A DNA stretch of 64,000 nt from a bacterium (GCA_022072055.1 JAJVIK010000011.1:308597-372596), one strand, 5' to 3'; shown: positions 33,142-42,564, counted from the stretch's first letter. The notes: generated by a model not told the origin, from the letters alone. A program made the numbers and translations.

Positions 33142-34632
33142 ATGCGGATCACCTTCATCTCCCCATTCCCGGATGTCTATTCCTTCGGAGTCCGCTCGCT
33201 TTCCGCGACCGCGCGCGCGGCGGGGCACGACACCCGCATCCTCTTTGTCACTCAGGAATTCACCCAGCCCTACAGCGCAAAAGTGGTCGATCAGGTTGTG
33301 GAGCTGTGCCGGGACTCCGACCTGGTCGGCGTGAGCCTGATGTCCAACTTCTGGGACAACTCGGTGGCGCTCACCGAGGCGGTCCGGAAACGCCTGAACA
33401 TCCCGGTGGCGTGGGGCGGCATCCACCCAACCGTGCGCCCGGAGGAGTGCCTGCGTGTGGCCGACTATGTCACGGTCGGCGAGGCGGAGGAGAGCTTTGT
33501 GGGGCTGCTTGGCGCCCTGGGCAGCGGCCACTCGGTCCCCGGGGTTCGGGCACGGGGCCAGAAGGGCTTCGAACGGGCGGCGCCGCCGGAAAACCTGGAC
33601 AGCCTTGCCCAACCGGATTTCGATCTGGAGCATCACTTTGTCCTTGTTGGGGAGCGAATGCTGCCGATGACTCCCGAACTCCTTCGGCAACGGACCGAGG
33701 GGATCTATCTCACCATCCCCTCGCGCGGGTGCCCGTTCGACTGCATCTACTGCTGCAACGTGTTCCTGAACAAGGAGTTTCCCGAGAACAAGAAGGTCCG
33801 TCACAAGAGCATGCGACGCCTGGTGGATGAGCTCGAAACGGCGCTCAACCGCCTCCCGGTGTTCAACCGGATCAAGTTTGACGATGACGCCTTCTTTTCC
33901 CTGCCCTACGAGGAGATCGCCGAGTTCAGCCTGGACTACAAGCGGCGGATCGGTCTCCCGCTGGTGGTCACCGGAGTCACCCCCTCGACTGTCCGGCGGG
34001 ACAAGCTTGAGGCGCTGGTGGAGGCGGGCCTGGTCGAGGTGCGGATGGGAATCGAGTCGGCCTCGGAGTCCATGCGCAAGGAATACAAGCGCCCCCAGAC
34101 CGAGCGGAAGGTTCAGCAGGCCGCCGCGCTGCTCAATGATTTCCGCGACAAGCTGATTCCGTACTACGACATGATCATCGACAATCCTTGGGAGTCGGAT
34201 GAATCCCTGGTGGAATCCCTGCGCTTCCTCGCGCGCTTGCCGCAGCCGTTCGAGGTCATCATGTACTCTCTCACCTTTTACCCCGGCACCGATGTCTATG
34301 ACCGCGCGGTGGCGGAGGGGCTGGTCCGGGATGACATCGAGGATGTTTATCGGAAGTACTACCACAGCTTCCGTCGGACTTACCTGAACGCCCTGTTTGA
34401 CGTGCTCATGCACTATGCCCACTGGAACGAACGGATTCCGATCCGCTCGTTGGACTTCGCCTCACGCCCCGAGGTCCGAAACAACCCCTTCGCCTGGATC
34501 ATCCCCAAACTCCTCAAGGGCCGTCTCCGTCTCAAGCTCAAACGTCGCGGGCAAGGCGGCGCGGCCGCGAAGCCGCCCCATTCCGAGCCGGCGGTGGCCG
34601 AGTTTTCAGCGCAGCCCTCTCCCGTCTCCTAA
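33142..34632 (+). CDS. B12-binding-domain radical SAM enzyme
   Basis: 496 residues. Residues 1-140 form a cobalamin-binding Rossmann-like domain (ISPFPDVYSFGVRSLSA, LVGVSLMSNFWDN, WGGIHPTVRPEECL). The radical SAM core carries C-x3-C-x2-C in RGCPFDCIYCCN (near 195) with downstream GIESAS. Such enzymes methylate or rearrange unreactive carbons. In this family (BchE/HpnJ-like architecture) targets include lipids, hopanoids, pigments and peptides. The C-terminal tail is basic. The neighbour GT2 suggests a modified lipid or glycan, but the substrate is open. Confidence 0.88.
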   Translation: MRITFISPFPDVYSFGVRSLSATARAAGHDTRILFVTQEFTQPYSAKVVDQVVELCRDSDLVGVSLMSNFWDNSVALTEAVRKRLNIPVAWGGIHPTVRPEECLRVADYVTVGEAEESFVGLLGALGSGHSVPGVRARGQKGFERAAPPENLDSLAQPDFDLEHHFVLVGERMLPMTPELLRQRTEGIYLTIPSRGCPFDCIYCCNVFLNKEFPENKKVRHKSMRRLVDELETALNRLPVFNRIKFDDDAFFSLPYEEIAEFSLDYKRRIGLPLVVTGVTPSTVRRDKLEALVEAGLVEVRMGIESASESMRKEYKRPQTERKVQQAAALLNDFRDKLIPYYDMIIDNPWESDESLVESLRFLARLPQPFEVIMYSLTFYPGTDVYDRAVAEGLVRDDIEDVYRKYYHSFRRTYLNALFDVLMHYAHWNERIPIRSLDFASRPEVRNNPFAWIIPKLLKGRLRLKLKRRGQGGAAAKPPHSEPAVAEFSAQPSPVS

Positions 34633-34688
34633 GAACTCCTTCCTCTGACTACACTCCCGCATCCTTGTTGTTCCGGGAGGCGCCGCCC

Positions 34689-35936
34689 ATGCCCGTTTTC
34701 CTTCAGTTCCTCGCTTTCCTTTTCCTGGTTGTCGTCCACGTTGAGTCCGAAGCCGAAACCTTCCGCAGAACTCTGATCAGCGCTGAAAAGAACATGCGCA
34801 CGGAAACCTGGCAAGTCACCCACCAGGAGCTCACCCCTCGCGCCGAGTCGGGCTGGTCGGTCCGAAAGATCACCCTGCATGGCGGCAAGCAGGAGGGGGT
34901 CGATCTGGTGATCCTGGACAATGGAATCCTCTCCATCACGGTCGTTCCCACGCGCGGGATGGGGATCCTCGAGGTGAAAGGGGGAAAGCTCCGGATCGGC
35001 TGGGAATCCCCGGTCAAGGAGGTGGTCCACCCTGCGTTCATCAACCTCCAGAGCCGTGGGGGTCTGGGGTGGTTGGAGGGTTTCAACGAATGGCTGGTCC
35101 GATGTGGGCTGGAAAACACCGGGCACCCCGGGACGGATGAGTTCATCAACAATGTCGGAGAGAAGGCCCAGATGGACCTGACCCTCCACGGCAAGATCGC
35201 CAACATCCCCGCCTCCGAGGTCGAGGTGGTCGTGGACCGCGAACCCCCTCACCGAATCGCGGTGCGCGGACGGGTGGATGAGCGGATGTTCTACGGTCCC
35301 CAGCTCGAGCTTTGGACTGAAGTCTCCGCGATTCCCGGCGAATATGGGTTTCGAGTGAGCGACACGCTCACCAACCGAGGGGATTCCGACTCCGAGTTTC
35401 AACTCCTCTATCATGTCAACTTCGGGGCTCCGCTGCTGGAGGAGGGCGCGCGCTTCATCGCCCCGATCCAGTCGGTGGCGCCATTCAACGCTCATGCCGC
35501 GGAGGCGATTCAAACCTTCCAAGATTACTCCGCCCCGACCCCGGGCTTTGTCGAGCAGGTGTATTGCATGCACCTGTATTCCGCCACCGACTCAAGGACC
35601 ACCGTGGGATTGGTCACCCAGAACCGGGGGCGGGCGGTGTCGATGTCCTTCTCAACGGAGGAGCTCCCCTGCATGACGCTCTGGAAAAACACCGGCGCGA
35701 TCAAGGATGGGTATGTCACGGGTCTTGAGCCGGGAACCAGCTTTCCCTACAACCGGCGGATCGAGCGCGGTTTCGGCAGGGTCCCCAAGATCGCCCCCGG
35801 GGGGAGCCGCGAATTTCACATCGATTTCGAGGTTCATTCGGGCCACGAGAAGGTCGAGGAACTCGGGAGGAGGATCGAGGCGATTCGTGCCGGGCGCCCC
35901 ACCGAGGTGTCGGTCGAGCCGCCCAAAATCGACTGA
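34689..35936 (+). CDS. DUF4432 aldose-1-epimerase-like secreted protein
   Basis: 415 residues from the ATG at 34689, with a GGGAGG site 8 nt upstream and a signal peptide (MPVFLQFLAFLFLVVV). The fold is the galactose-mutarotase beta-sandwich: ILDNGILSITVVPTRGMGILEV, NVGEKAQMDLTLHGKIANIPA, LYHVNFGAPLLEEGARFIAP. These contain the His and Glu positions expected of an epimerase-like active site. DUF4432 proteins often sit with Gfo/Idh/MocA and sugar isomerase genes. Likely substrate: a sugar or sugar acid in the periplasm. Confidence 0.85.
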   Translation: MPVFLQFLAFLFLVVVHVESEAETFRRTLISAEKNMRTETWQVTHQELTPRAESGWSVRKITLHGGKQEGVDLVILDNGILSITVVPTRGMGILEVKGGKLRIGWESPVKEVVHPAFINLQSRGGLGWLEGFNEWLVRCGLENTGHPGTDEFINNVGEKAQMDLTLHGKIANIPASEVEVVVDREPPHRIAVRGRVDERMFYGPQLELWTEVSAIPGEYGFRVSDTLTNRGDSDSEFQLLYHVNFGAPLLEEGARFIAPIQSVAPFNAHAAEAIQTFQDYSAPTPGFVEQVYCMHLYSATDSRTTVGLVTQNRGRAVSMSFSTEELPCMTLWKNTGAIKDGYVTGLEPGTSFPYNRRIERGFGRVPKIAPGGSREFHIDFEVHSGHEKVEELGRRIEAIRAGRPTEVSVEPPKID

Positions 35937-35947
35937 GCAAGCCAAGC

Positions 35948-36829
35948 TTAGATCAAACCGAAGCGCGCGAGGGCATCCGCGATTCCGGCGCCATCGTTTG
36001 CCCCGGTCCGGTACAGGTTGGGGTGACGCAGCCTTTGAGCCACCGCAGGTGGGGCGTTGCCCATGAGAACCGCGGTCCCGGAGGCCTCAAGCATGGGGAT
36101 GTCGTTGTGCCAGTCTCCGAAGGCCATCACATTCTCCAGGGGCACGCCCAGACTGTCGGTGATCGCGGTGAGAGCGGTTCGCTTGTCCGCGCCGATGGGA
36201 GAAAGCATAGCCACCGCGTGGGTCTCGCGCAGCTCAGCGCTCGCGCGCGGGGCGTACACCGGAAAGAGTTCGGCCTGATAGAGGGGGACAGGCAAGCCGC
36301 GAACCGTGTCCAGAAACTTTCGAATCCGTTCCTTCAGTCCCATCACATAGACCAGGAAGGCATCCGCGCGCAGCTCCGCTTGCGGGATGAAGGATATGTT
36401 CTGCCCTCCCGCCGAGACCTCGCTCCGTTCGCTCTCGATCACAAAGCGCACGATCGGGTGGCCTTCATCCTCGCGCCGGAAGATCAGCCCGGTTTCAGTC
36501 TCCAATGGGATCACCATGGGGACACAGTCGAGCGAGGATGCGAGGTCAACCGCCTCGCGGACCCCAACCTTGGGGATCGCGCGCTTCAAAACCTCGATCC
36601 CAAGGGTGTCTCGGACCAGGGCCCCGTGATAGAGCCCAAACGGGATCTGCAATCGCAGCTCCTCGATATACGGCCGAGCGGAATGATAGCCCCGCCCGGT
36701 GACCACGGTGATGAACACACCCGCCTCCCGCAGGCGAGTCACCGCGCTCTTGGCCGAGGCGGGAATGCGCTTGTTGGAATCAAGCAGGGTTCCATCCAGG
36801 TCGAAGGCGACCAGACTGATCTCGCGCAT
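35948..36829 (-). CDS. Cof-type HAD-superfamily phosphatase
   Basis: 293 residues. HAD motif I is at the start, VAFDLDGTLLDS (nucleophile Asp9, acid/base Asp11). Motif II Thr lies in TVVTGRG. The C2B-type cap in the middle and motif IV GDWHNDIPMLE near 250 mark it as a Cof/YidA-like sugar-phosphate phosphatase. Cytoplasmic. Convergent with the DUF4432 gene and 39 bp upstream of the next minus-strand gene end. Confidence 0.92.
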   Translation of the reverse strand: MREISLVAFDLDGTLLDSNKRIPASAKSAVTRLREAGVFITVVTGRGYHSARPYIEELRLQIPFGLYHGALVRDTLGIEVLKRAIPKVGVREAVDLASSLDCVPMVIPLETETGLIFRREDEGHPIVRFVIESERSEVSAGGQNISFIPQAELRADAFLVYVMGLKERIRKFLDTVRGLPVPLYQAELFPVYAPRASAELRETHAVAMLSPIGADKRTALTAITDSLGVPLENVMAFGDWHNDIPMLEASGTAVLMGNAPPAVAQRLRHPNLYRTGANDGAGIADALARFGLI

Positions 36830-36868
36830 AACACCCCAAGAATGGAGGAAAAGGACCGGATCGGGAAG

Positions 36869-37570
36869 CTACACGCGCTTGCGCACGCGCTTCTGGTTGG
36901 TCTTGAAATCCAGAATGCGCCACGCGGTGTTCTCGAACACCATGCTGTAGGAGCGGTAGAGGATCATGTCCTCGGTTTTTCCGGTATGGCGCTCGGCGAC
37001 CTGGACCATGGCCACATCGCCATCCACCACCGGCGCCGAAATCTCAACCACCTGCTTGCTCAACGGACCGGTAAGATGGCGTTGCGCGTATTTTTCATAC
37101 CGGTGGGTCACATAATCCTCAACGGTCTGTCTGGACCGATTGCCTTGCTTGAAGCTATCGGAAAGGCAGAAGAACTCTTGCTTGAAATCCTGCTTGTCCC
37201 AGCACTCGACGAACAGGCGCACGACGGACTCGGGTTTGAGTCCCTGGAGCTTCTTGTTTTGTTGGATATTTGAATAATCCGGTCTCTCGGGCGGCGCCGC
37301 GGCGCGGAGGTCGACGCCCGCTTTGGGGGCCGGTTCCGGGGTGGGGCTTGGCACGCCCGCGCGAATGGATATCTCTTTCTTGGAGTCGGCCCGGGAGGCC
37401 AGCTCCTCAACAAGCGAGTCATAGACCTGGTGCTCTTCCTCGGTCAGATGGTCGATGCTGTACAGGAGCATCTTCCCGAGCAGAGCAACCTGCCGTTTAG
37501 CCAAATCCTGCGTTGAGCTGACCGGGCACACGTTCGATGACCTCCAGGTGTCACCTGACTCAACTCTCAC
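36869..37570 (-). CDS. Hypothetical protein with a C-terminal NTF2-like domain
   Basis: 233 residues if the GTG at 37570 is used (AAGGGA 4 nt upstream). An ATG at 37471 would remove 33 residues. An N-terminal helical part (MLLYSIDHLTEEEHQVYDSLVEELAS) is followed by a Pro-rich linker. The C-terminal about 120 residues resemble an NTF2/SnoaL-type cone (SVVRLFVECWDKQDFKQEFFCLS ... MVFENTAWRILDFKTNQ). No signal peptide. Unknown role. The tail ends with a very basic KRVRKRV. Confidence 0.6.
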   Translation of the reverse strand: MRVESGDTWRSSNVCPVSSTQDLAKRQVALLGKMLLYSIDHLTEEEHQVYDSLVEELASRADSKKEISIRAGVPSPTPEPAPKAGVDLRAAAPPERPDYSNIQQNKKLQGLKPESVVRLFVECWDKQDFKQEFFCLSDSFKQGNRSRQTVEDYVTHRYEKYAQRHLTGPLSKQVVEISAPVVDGDVAMVQVAERHTGKTEDMILYRSYSMVFENTAWRILDFKTNQKRVRKRV

Positions 37571-37674
37571 CGTTCCCTTGCGCCCGAGGGTTTCCGGGGC
37601 GCCCGGGTGGGTTGCATCACCTCCATCAATAACGCCAGGACGTCAATCAGCGGTGGACGGACCGCCGGATTCGC

Positions 37675-38076
37675 TCAGTCGACTAAAATCCGCGTCACAA
37701 TGTCATCCGGAGTGCCGCGCACTCTGTCGGACCCCGGAGAAGAGATGACCGCCTCCCTTCCCTGATACTGCAATTCGAAACGTTGGCCGAACGGATCGAC
37801 CTCCGCCCCATACGGCAGATAGTTGGCGTCGATCAGCTCCTGAATGCTGGTCGGATTCTTGCCCTTATTGAGTTTGAACATGACAAAGGCCTGTTTGTAG
37901 TCGTGCAGCGCCATCTGGGCGCCTCCCACTTTGCCGCGGTCGATGCTTCCCGCGATGTACTTTTCGGACTTGGGGGTCTCGGCGAGCTTTTGGGTCTGCT
38001 TCTTTCGCTCGCTTCGCACCCAATCCAAACCCAACCCGACAATCACCAAAACGGCGATGATGATGATGATGCGCAT
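37675..38076 (-). CDS. Small membrane-anchored protein with a pseudopilin-like C-terminus
   Basis: 133 residues. An N-terminal hydrophobic helix (MRIIIIIAVLVIVGLGL) is followed by a soluble domain with DPFGQRFELQYQG...SSPGSDRVRGTPDDI, close to the calcium-binding C-terminal loop of GspG pseudopilins. The leader lacks the F-T-x-x-E pilin cleavage motif, so it is probably an anchored relative, not an assembled pilin. The five-Ile run is encoded by five GAT/ATC triplet repeats. It is 104 bp upstream of the next minus-strand gene. Confidence 0.6.
   Translation of the reverse strand: MRIIIIIAVLVIVGLGLDWVRSERKKQTQKLAETPKSEKYIAGSIDRGKVGGAQMALHDYKQAFVMFKLNKGKNPTSIQELIDANYLPYGAEVDPFGQRFELQYQGREAVISSPGSDRVRGTPDDIVTRILVD
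38056..38070. repeat. (GAT)5 microsatellite in the start of the small membrane protein
   Basis: Five perfect GAT units code for the Ile run in the membrane helix. Changes in unit number would keep frame and change helix length. Confidence 0.6.
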
Positions 38077-38219
38077 GCGCCTTCAATCGCCCCGATCTCC
38101 CGTGGGATAGCCACAATTTACGAAAAAGCTAACACACTGAAACAAACAAGGTCAATGGCCTCCCAGGCACTTTTCGGTTCAATTCTCATTATACTCCGGT
38201 CGATGGCCTTGCGCCACCT

Positions 38220-39287
38220 TCAGGGCCTGAAAAGGACCATGTCCTCGGACGAGACCGAGAACCGGAGCGGAGAGCCGGAGGCCAGCGGAACCCGCAGCCA
38301 AGGCCAAGGCCACGCCAGGGTCAATGAGGCCTTCCCCGAGTCCACCGAGAGACGCCACCGCTCCCCCTCGTACGAGACGCCCCGCACGGTCCCCTCCCCA
38401 GCAAGTGAAAACATCCCCTCAGGGCCGGTCGCCTCGGGACGGAATGCGGCAAGGGCGGACTCACCGGGTTTCCAGCTGGCCGAGACCCCCACCTTCAATC
38501 CCACCTGCTGACCGAGAAAGCGGATGGTCGCCGTGGCGCCGTCCCGGACCTCCTCAACCATCACAGGAATGAGGTTCATTTCACCTAGGAACTCCGCCAC
38601 TCGAAGCGTTGCGGGACTTCGATACAGGGCCTCCGGTGGGTTCACCTGATGGAGTTCCCCATCCAGGAGGACCGCGACCCGGTCCGAAAGGGAAAACGCC
38701 TCGGCCTTATCGTGAGTCACATAGAGGGTGGTCATGCCGAGCCGCCGCTGAAGCTCGCGGATCTCAAGGCGAGTCTGGAGGCGCAGGCGGGCATCCAGAT
38801 TCGAGAGCGGTTCATCCATGAGCAGCACCTTGGGGTGAGGCGCGAGCGCGCGCGCGAGGGCCACTCGCTGTTGCTGGCCCCCTGAGAGGGAATGCACATC
38901 CCGCGGCTCGAACCCATCCAGCTCCACCAGGGCAAGCGCGTCGGCCACTCGGCCGGGAATCTCGGCTTTCGGAACTCCGATGGTCTTCAGGCCATACGCG
39001 ACATTGGCTCCAACAGAGAGGTGCGGAAACAGGGCGTAGTTCTGAAAGACCATCCCGATCCGGCGCTTTTCGGGGGGGAGATGGGTCACCTCACGGTCGC
39101 CGATCCAGATCTTTCCCCGGCTTGAGGGCTCAAACCCCGCGAGCAATCGAAGGAGCGTGGTCTTGCCGCTTCCGCTGGGTCCGAGCAGACCGAAGAACTC
39201 CCCTTCACGGACCTCCAGGGAAACCCCCCTGAGCGCGTGGTACGCGCCATAGACTTGATGGAGGTCCTCAACTCGGATGGCGGACAT
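38220..39287 (-). CDS. ABC transporter ATPase with TOBE domain (FbpC/PotA-like), no permease nearby
   Basis: 355 residues. Walker A GPSGSGKT (36-43), Q-loop FQNYALFPHL, signature LSGGQQQRVALARAL, Walker B VLLMDEPLSNLD, switch His in VTHDKAEAF. The C-terminal 110 residues form a TOBE-like regulatory domain, as in importers for Fe3+, spermidine/putrescine or sulfate. No binding protein or permease gene is adjacent. The start ATG lies 2 nt after the argJ stop, so it is the last gene of a coupled chain. Confidence 0.88.
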   Translation of the reverse strand: MSAIRVEDLHQVYGAYHALRGVSLEVREGEFFGLLGPSGSGKTTLLRLLAGFEPSSRGKIWIGDREVTHLPPEKRRIGMVFQNYALFPHLSVGANVAYGLKTIGVPKAEIPGRVADALALVELDGFEPRDVHSLSGGQQQRVALARALAPHPKVLLMDEPLSNLDARLRLQTRLEIRELQRRLGMTTLYVTHDKAEAFSLSDRVAVLLDGELHQVNPPEALYRSPATLRVAEFLGEMNLIPVMVEEVRDGATATIRFLGQQVGLKVGVSASWKPGESALAAFRPEATGPEGMFSLAGEGTVRGVSYEGERWRLSVDSGKASLTLAWPWPWLRVPLASGSPLRFSVSSEDMVLFRP

Positions 39288-39289
39288 GC

Positions 39290-40996
39290 TCAGGTCGTGT
39301 ATTCCGCGTTGATCCGGACATACTCATAGGAGAGATCGCAGGTGTACACTGTCGCGCGAGCCTCCCCGGCGCCGAGGTCCACCCGAATCTCCACTTCTTC
39401 ATGTCCCATCGCTTGAGAGACCTCGGCGGGCTCCTGTCCGGTTCCCATTCCGTTTTCAAACAGGAGCATCCCCGCAAGCCAGACCCGCACCCGGTTCGGA
39501 TCGAAGCGGGCGTCGCTGTTTCCGATCGCCATCAGGATTCGCCCCCAGTTTGGGTCTCTTCCGAACACGGCGGTCTTGACCAGCATGGAGTTGGCGATCG
39601 ACTTGGCAACCCGTTCCGCCTCCAAGGCGTTGAAGGCCCCTTCCACCGCGACGCGAACCAGGTGAGTCGCCCCCTCGCCATCCCGGGCCAGCCGGCGGGT
39701 CAGGTCAAGGCACAGTTCGCGCAGTTCGTCCACAAAGCGGAAGAACTCGGGATGGTCCGCGCCCACCGGATCGTTCCCCGCCGCTCCGCCGGCGAAGGCG
39801 ATCACGCTATCCGAGGTGCTGGTGTCGGCATCGACCGTGAGGCGATTGAAGGTTTGGTGGACGGCGATGCCAAGGGCCTGATCCAGCGCTGACTGTCGGA
39901 TTGCGGCGTCCGTGGTGATGAAGGCGAACATGGTGGCCAGATTGGGCTGGATCATGCCCGCCCCCTTGGTCGCGCCCGCGAGGGTCACCTCTCGGCCCCC
40001 AAGTTGAAACGCGCGAACGGAGTGCTTCATTCGGGTGTCCGTGGTCATCATCGCCTGAATGAAGCGTTCGTCGCGGCCGACCTCCAGTTCCTCGGCCGCC
40101 TCGCGGATGCCCGGCTCGATCTTCTCCATCGGGAGGAACCGTCCGATCACCCCGGTGCTACACACCAGAACCTGGTGGGCCTCAAGCCCAAGGCATTCGG
40201 CGACGAGCTCAGCCATCCGCTCGGCGTCGCGGTGGCCGCGCTCGCCGGTCGCGGCATTGGAGTTGCCGCTGTTCACCACCAGGGCCCGGATCGAATGCCG
40301 TTCCAGGTTGCGGCGGCAGAGCTGGACCGGGCCGGAGGCAAACCGGTTGCGCGTAAACCGTCCCGACACCGCGGGAAGCCCCTCGCAGAAGAGGATCCCC
40401 AGGTCGTATTTCCGCCCCTTGATCCCGCATCTCACTCCGGAGGCGCGAAATCCCTTGGGGAGCGTGAGGATCGCCAGACGCTCCTCCGCGGCGTGCGGCA
40501 AAGGCTCCGAATGGGAGTTCAAGTAAGTGGAACCTCCGTTTGAAAGGATGAACTTACGCGCGCGGTCGAGGAGGTCCTCCGGATCCTCTTCCTCGGGAAG
40601 AGGCTGGGGGGTCACGCCCGCATCGAAAAGCTGCTTGAGGTCCCCACGATCCTCCCAGGAGCTGGTCGCGCGCCTTTCAATCGAGGGACGTCGCAGGAGA
40701 TCCTCAAATGCCTCCGCCGCCGTGATCGGGATGATCGCCACGATCAGGTAGTCTCGCGCGGCCTCCGACTCAAGCGCGGGTTTCCCGGGATCGGGGGTGA
40801 CCCGCACCAGCTCGCCAAACTCCGAGATTTCATCCAAGAGCACCGAGGCCACCGCGCGGGAGTCATCCCCCGGCGCAACTCGGAAGAAGGCCGCGACAAC
40901 CTGACTGGGAACCTCGGTTTCGGCCAGGAGCCGCTGCCTTTCGGCCTCGGAGAATCGGAGACACTGCAGCACGGATATAAGCGGCGAGTCTTTCAT
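39290..40996 (-). CDS. argJ: ArgJ: bifunctional ornithine acetyltransferase/N-acetylglutamate synthase with a novel N-terminal extension
   Basis: 568 residues from the ATG at 40996, which overlaps the upstream stop by 4 bp (ATGA). Residues about 178-568 are a full ArgJ: LPKGFRASGVRCGIK, VNSGNSNAATG, CSTGVIG, and the self-cleavage site A354|T355 in GAGMIQPNLATMFAFITTDA, which makes the alpha and beta chains and the nucleophilic Thr. ArgJ moves acetyl from acetylornithine to glutamate, the cyclic route to arginine. Residues 1-175 are an extra, mostly helical part not found in ordinary ArgJ (about 400 residues), of unknown role. argC lies 12 kb away. Confidence 0.9.
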   Translation of the reverse strand: MKDSPLISVLQCLRFSEAERQRLLAETEVPSQVVAAFFRVAPGDDSRAVASVLLDEISEFGELVRVTPDPGKPALESEAARDYLIVAIIPITAAEAFEDLLRRPSIERRATSSWEDRGDLKQLFDAGVTPQPLPEEEDPEDLLDRARKFILSNGGSTYLNSHSEPLPHAAEERLAILTLPKGFRASGVRCGIKGRKYDLGILFCEGLPAVSGRFTRNRFASGPVQLCRRNLERHSIRALVVNSGNSNAATGERGHRDAERMAELVAECLGLEAHQVLVCSTGVIGRFLPMEKIEPGIREAAEELEVGRDERFIQAMMTTDTRMKHSVRAFQLGGREVTLAGATKGAGMIQPNLATMFAFITTDAAIRQSALDQALGIAVHQTFNRLTVDADTSTSDSVIAFAGGAAGNDPVGADHPEFFRFVDELRELCLDLTRRLARDGEGATHLVRVAVEGAFNALEAERVAKSIANSMLVKTAVFGRDPNWGRILMAIGNSDARFDPNRVRVWLAGMLLFENGMGTGQEPAEVSQAMGHEEVEIRVDLGAGEARATVYTCDLSYEYVRINAEYTT

Positions 40997-42564
40997 TGTT
41001 CCCAATATGAGCCCATCGGGCTGATTAGACCCAACGAGCGTAGAGTCGAACGATCCGGATCGGGATTCGTGGTGAAGCCGCGAAGGGGCCCTTCGGACCA
41101 CTCACGGTCAAGGGCATCGTAGTCGAAACCGGCGACCTCGCGCAATGCTTGCTCCGGAGATAGACCCTCCCGAAGGGCGACCAGGAGAGACAGGATCACT
41201 CCCAGCCCGCGTTTCTCGACAAGGAATTGCATCCCCCACTGGGACTGGACCATCGCGGTGGCGGCCTCCAGCATGTCCGGGAAACCAAGGAAGGACCCTT
41301 CGAGGGACCGGAAGCTGGGGAGGGAGCCGTTGTTCAGGCGCTTGCGGATTTCACCTTTCCCCCCATTCGGTGGTCCGAGAGGATAGGCCAATTGGTGGGC
41401 GATCCCTTCCTGGAGCCATGCGGGGGCCTTGCCCTCGGCGGCGATGTCCGCCATCCACAGTCCGAACCCATAGCGGATGGTCACCTCCAGGTCCTGGATT
41501 CGACCGCGGGCAAGGTCATTCCGGAGACGGAGCTTGCCGAGAATCGAGGCGGCCCCCGCCCAAGTGGGCGCGGAGGTGAAAACCCGGAAGTCGTTCCGTT
41601 GATAGAGCGAAAGACGGACCGGGAGCAGGGTCTCAAATCCGAACATCCGCTTGGCGGTCTCGCGCGCGGACAGGAGCGCGCGCTCCAGTCCCTGTCTGTC
41701 GTAGGCAAGTCCACGGGGCGAGAGCACGATCGCCCCCTTCAGTTCCGCGCGGTCATAACCGCGCTCCAGGTCGCGCTCCCTCTCGATGATGTCCCGGATC
41801 GCGCCGAGCGCGTGACGGTCCGCCGCACCCCGGGCCGCCGCCCGGATCTCCGCAAGGGCCTCCTCATGGTTGTCCTTGAGGTGCGCGATCCGCGAGAGGA
41901 GTAAGTGGATCGGTTCCGGCTCCAATCTCCAGGAAAGCGCCTCAATGGCTTTCTCCTTGGAACCGCTAAGGTCCCCTTTCCGGAACAGCTCCAGCGCCCG
42001 GTCCTCCATCAGATCACGGAGGTTTCTGGCGCAGGCTCCGACAAGGTCGGAGTCACGCGAGAGCCGCGCCTCGCGCCAGGCCTTGTCCAAGGCAACACGG
42101 GCTTTTTCCCATTCCCCGTTGTCCAAGGCATCCTCCGCGACAGAGGTGCGCGCCTCCACCAAGAAGGGGATGATCCGGTCTTCGTCGGCCCCCTGGGCAA
42201 GGGTCGTGGTCAGAACGGAAATGGCCTCCTCGGTGCGCCCGAGGCGCAAGAGGCTGTCGGCATAGAGAAGGGCCGCCCGCGCGGCGTCCTCTTTGGCCTC
42301 TTTCGAGCGATCGCTCAGAAGCCTTGTCCGCGCCTTGGAAAGATTCCCGCGGAGCTCCTCCAGACCGACATTCGGGTCGGCCTTGGGGCGCTCGGAATCA
42401 GTGGATTTCTCGGTCTGCTTGGAACGATTCTTTTCCTCGAATTCCCTGAGGAGGCGCGCCCGGGTTTCCGGGCTGACCTGGGCAGGCGCGGACAACGCCC
42501 CGAATAGGGCTGGGGCGATTCCCAGGACAAGCGCCCATTGAATCCCCGCCAATGGCTTGGTCAT
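40993..42564 (-). CDS. Secreted TPR protein with an inactive gluzincin (peptidase-MA-like) domain
   Basis: 523 residues from the ATG at 42564, which overlaps the stop of the heme A synthase gene by 4 bp. Signal peptide to about 28 (SAPAQ). Residues 90-270 are TPR-like helical repeats. The C-terminal half looks like a peptidase-MA fold: RLSLYQRNDFRVFT, then WLQEGIAHQLAYP (383-395), the region that carries the third zinc ligand. However, where HExxH should lie (about 363-372) it reads TIRYGFGLWM, with no His pair. It is therefore probably a pseudoenzyme. Role unknown, perhaps a scaffold. Confidence 0.7.
   Translation of the reverse strand: MTKPLAGIQWALVLGIAPALFGALSAPAQVSPETRARLLREFEEKNRSKQTEKSTDSERPKADPNVGLEELRGNLSKARTRLLSDRSKEAKEDAARAALLYADSLLRLGRTEEAISVLTTTLAQGADEDRIIPFLVEARTSVAEDALDNGEWEKARVALDKAWREARLSRDSDLVGACARNLRDLMEDRALELFRKGDLSGSKEKAIEALSWRLEPEPIHLLLSRIAHLKDNHEEALAEIRAAARGAADRHALGAIRDIIERERDLERGYDRAELKGAIVLSPRGLAYDRQGLERALLSARETAKRMFGFETLLPVRLSLYQRNDFRVFTSAPTWAGAASILGKLRLRNDLARGRIQDLEVTIRYGFGLWMADIAAEGKAPAWLQEGIAHQLAYPLGPPNGGKGEIRKRLNNGSLPSFRSLEGSFLGFPDMLEAATAMVQSQWGMQFLVEKRGLGVILSLLVALREGLSPEQALREVAGFDYDALDREWSEGPLRGFTTNPDPDRSTLRSLGLISPMGSYWEQ

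Noticed and set aside
32776-34422. 548-codon open frame on the minus strand
   Set aside because: It lies opposite the GT2 and radical SAM genes, whose catalytic motifs are clear. It has no domain pattern and is explained by GC-rich codon bias.
36023-37273. 416-codon open frame on the plus strand
   Set aside because: It spans two minus-strand genes and the gap between them, with no recognisable fold.
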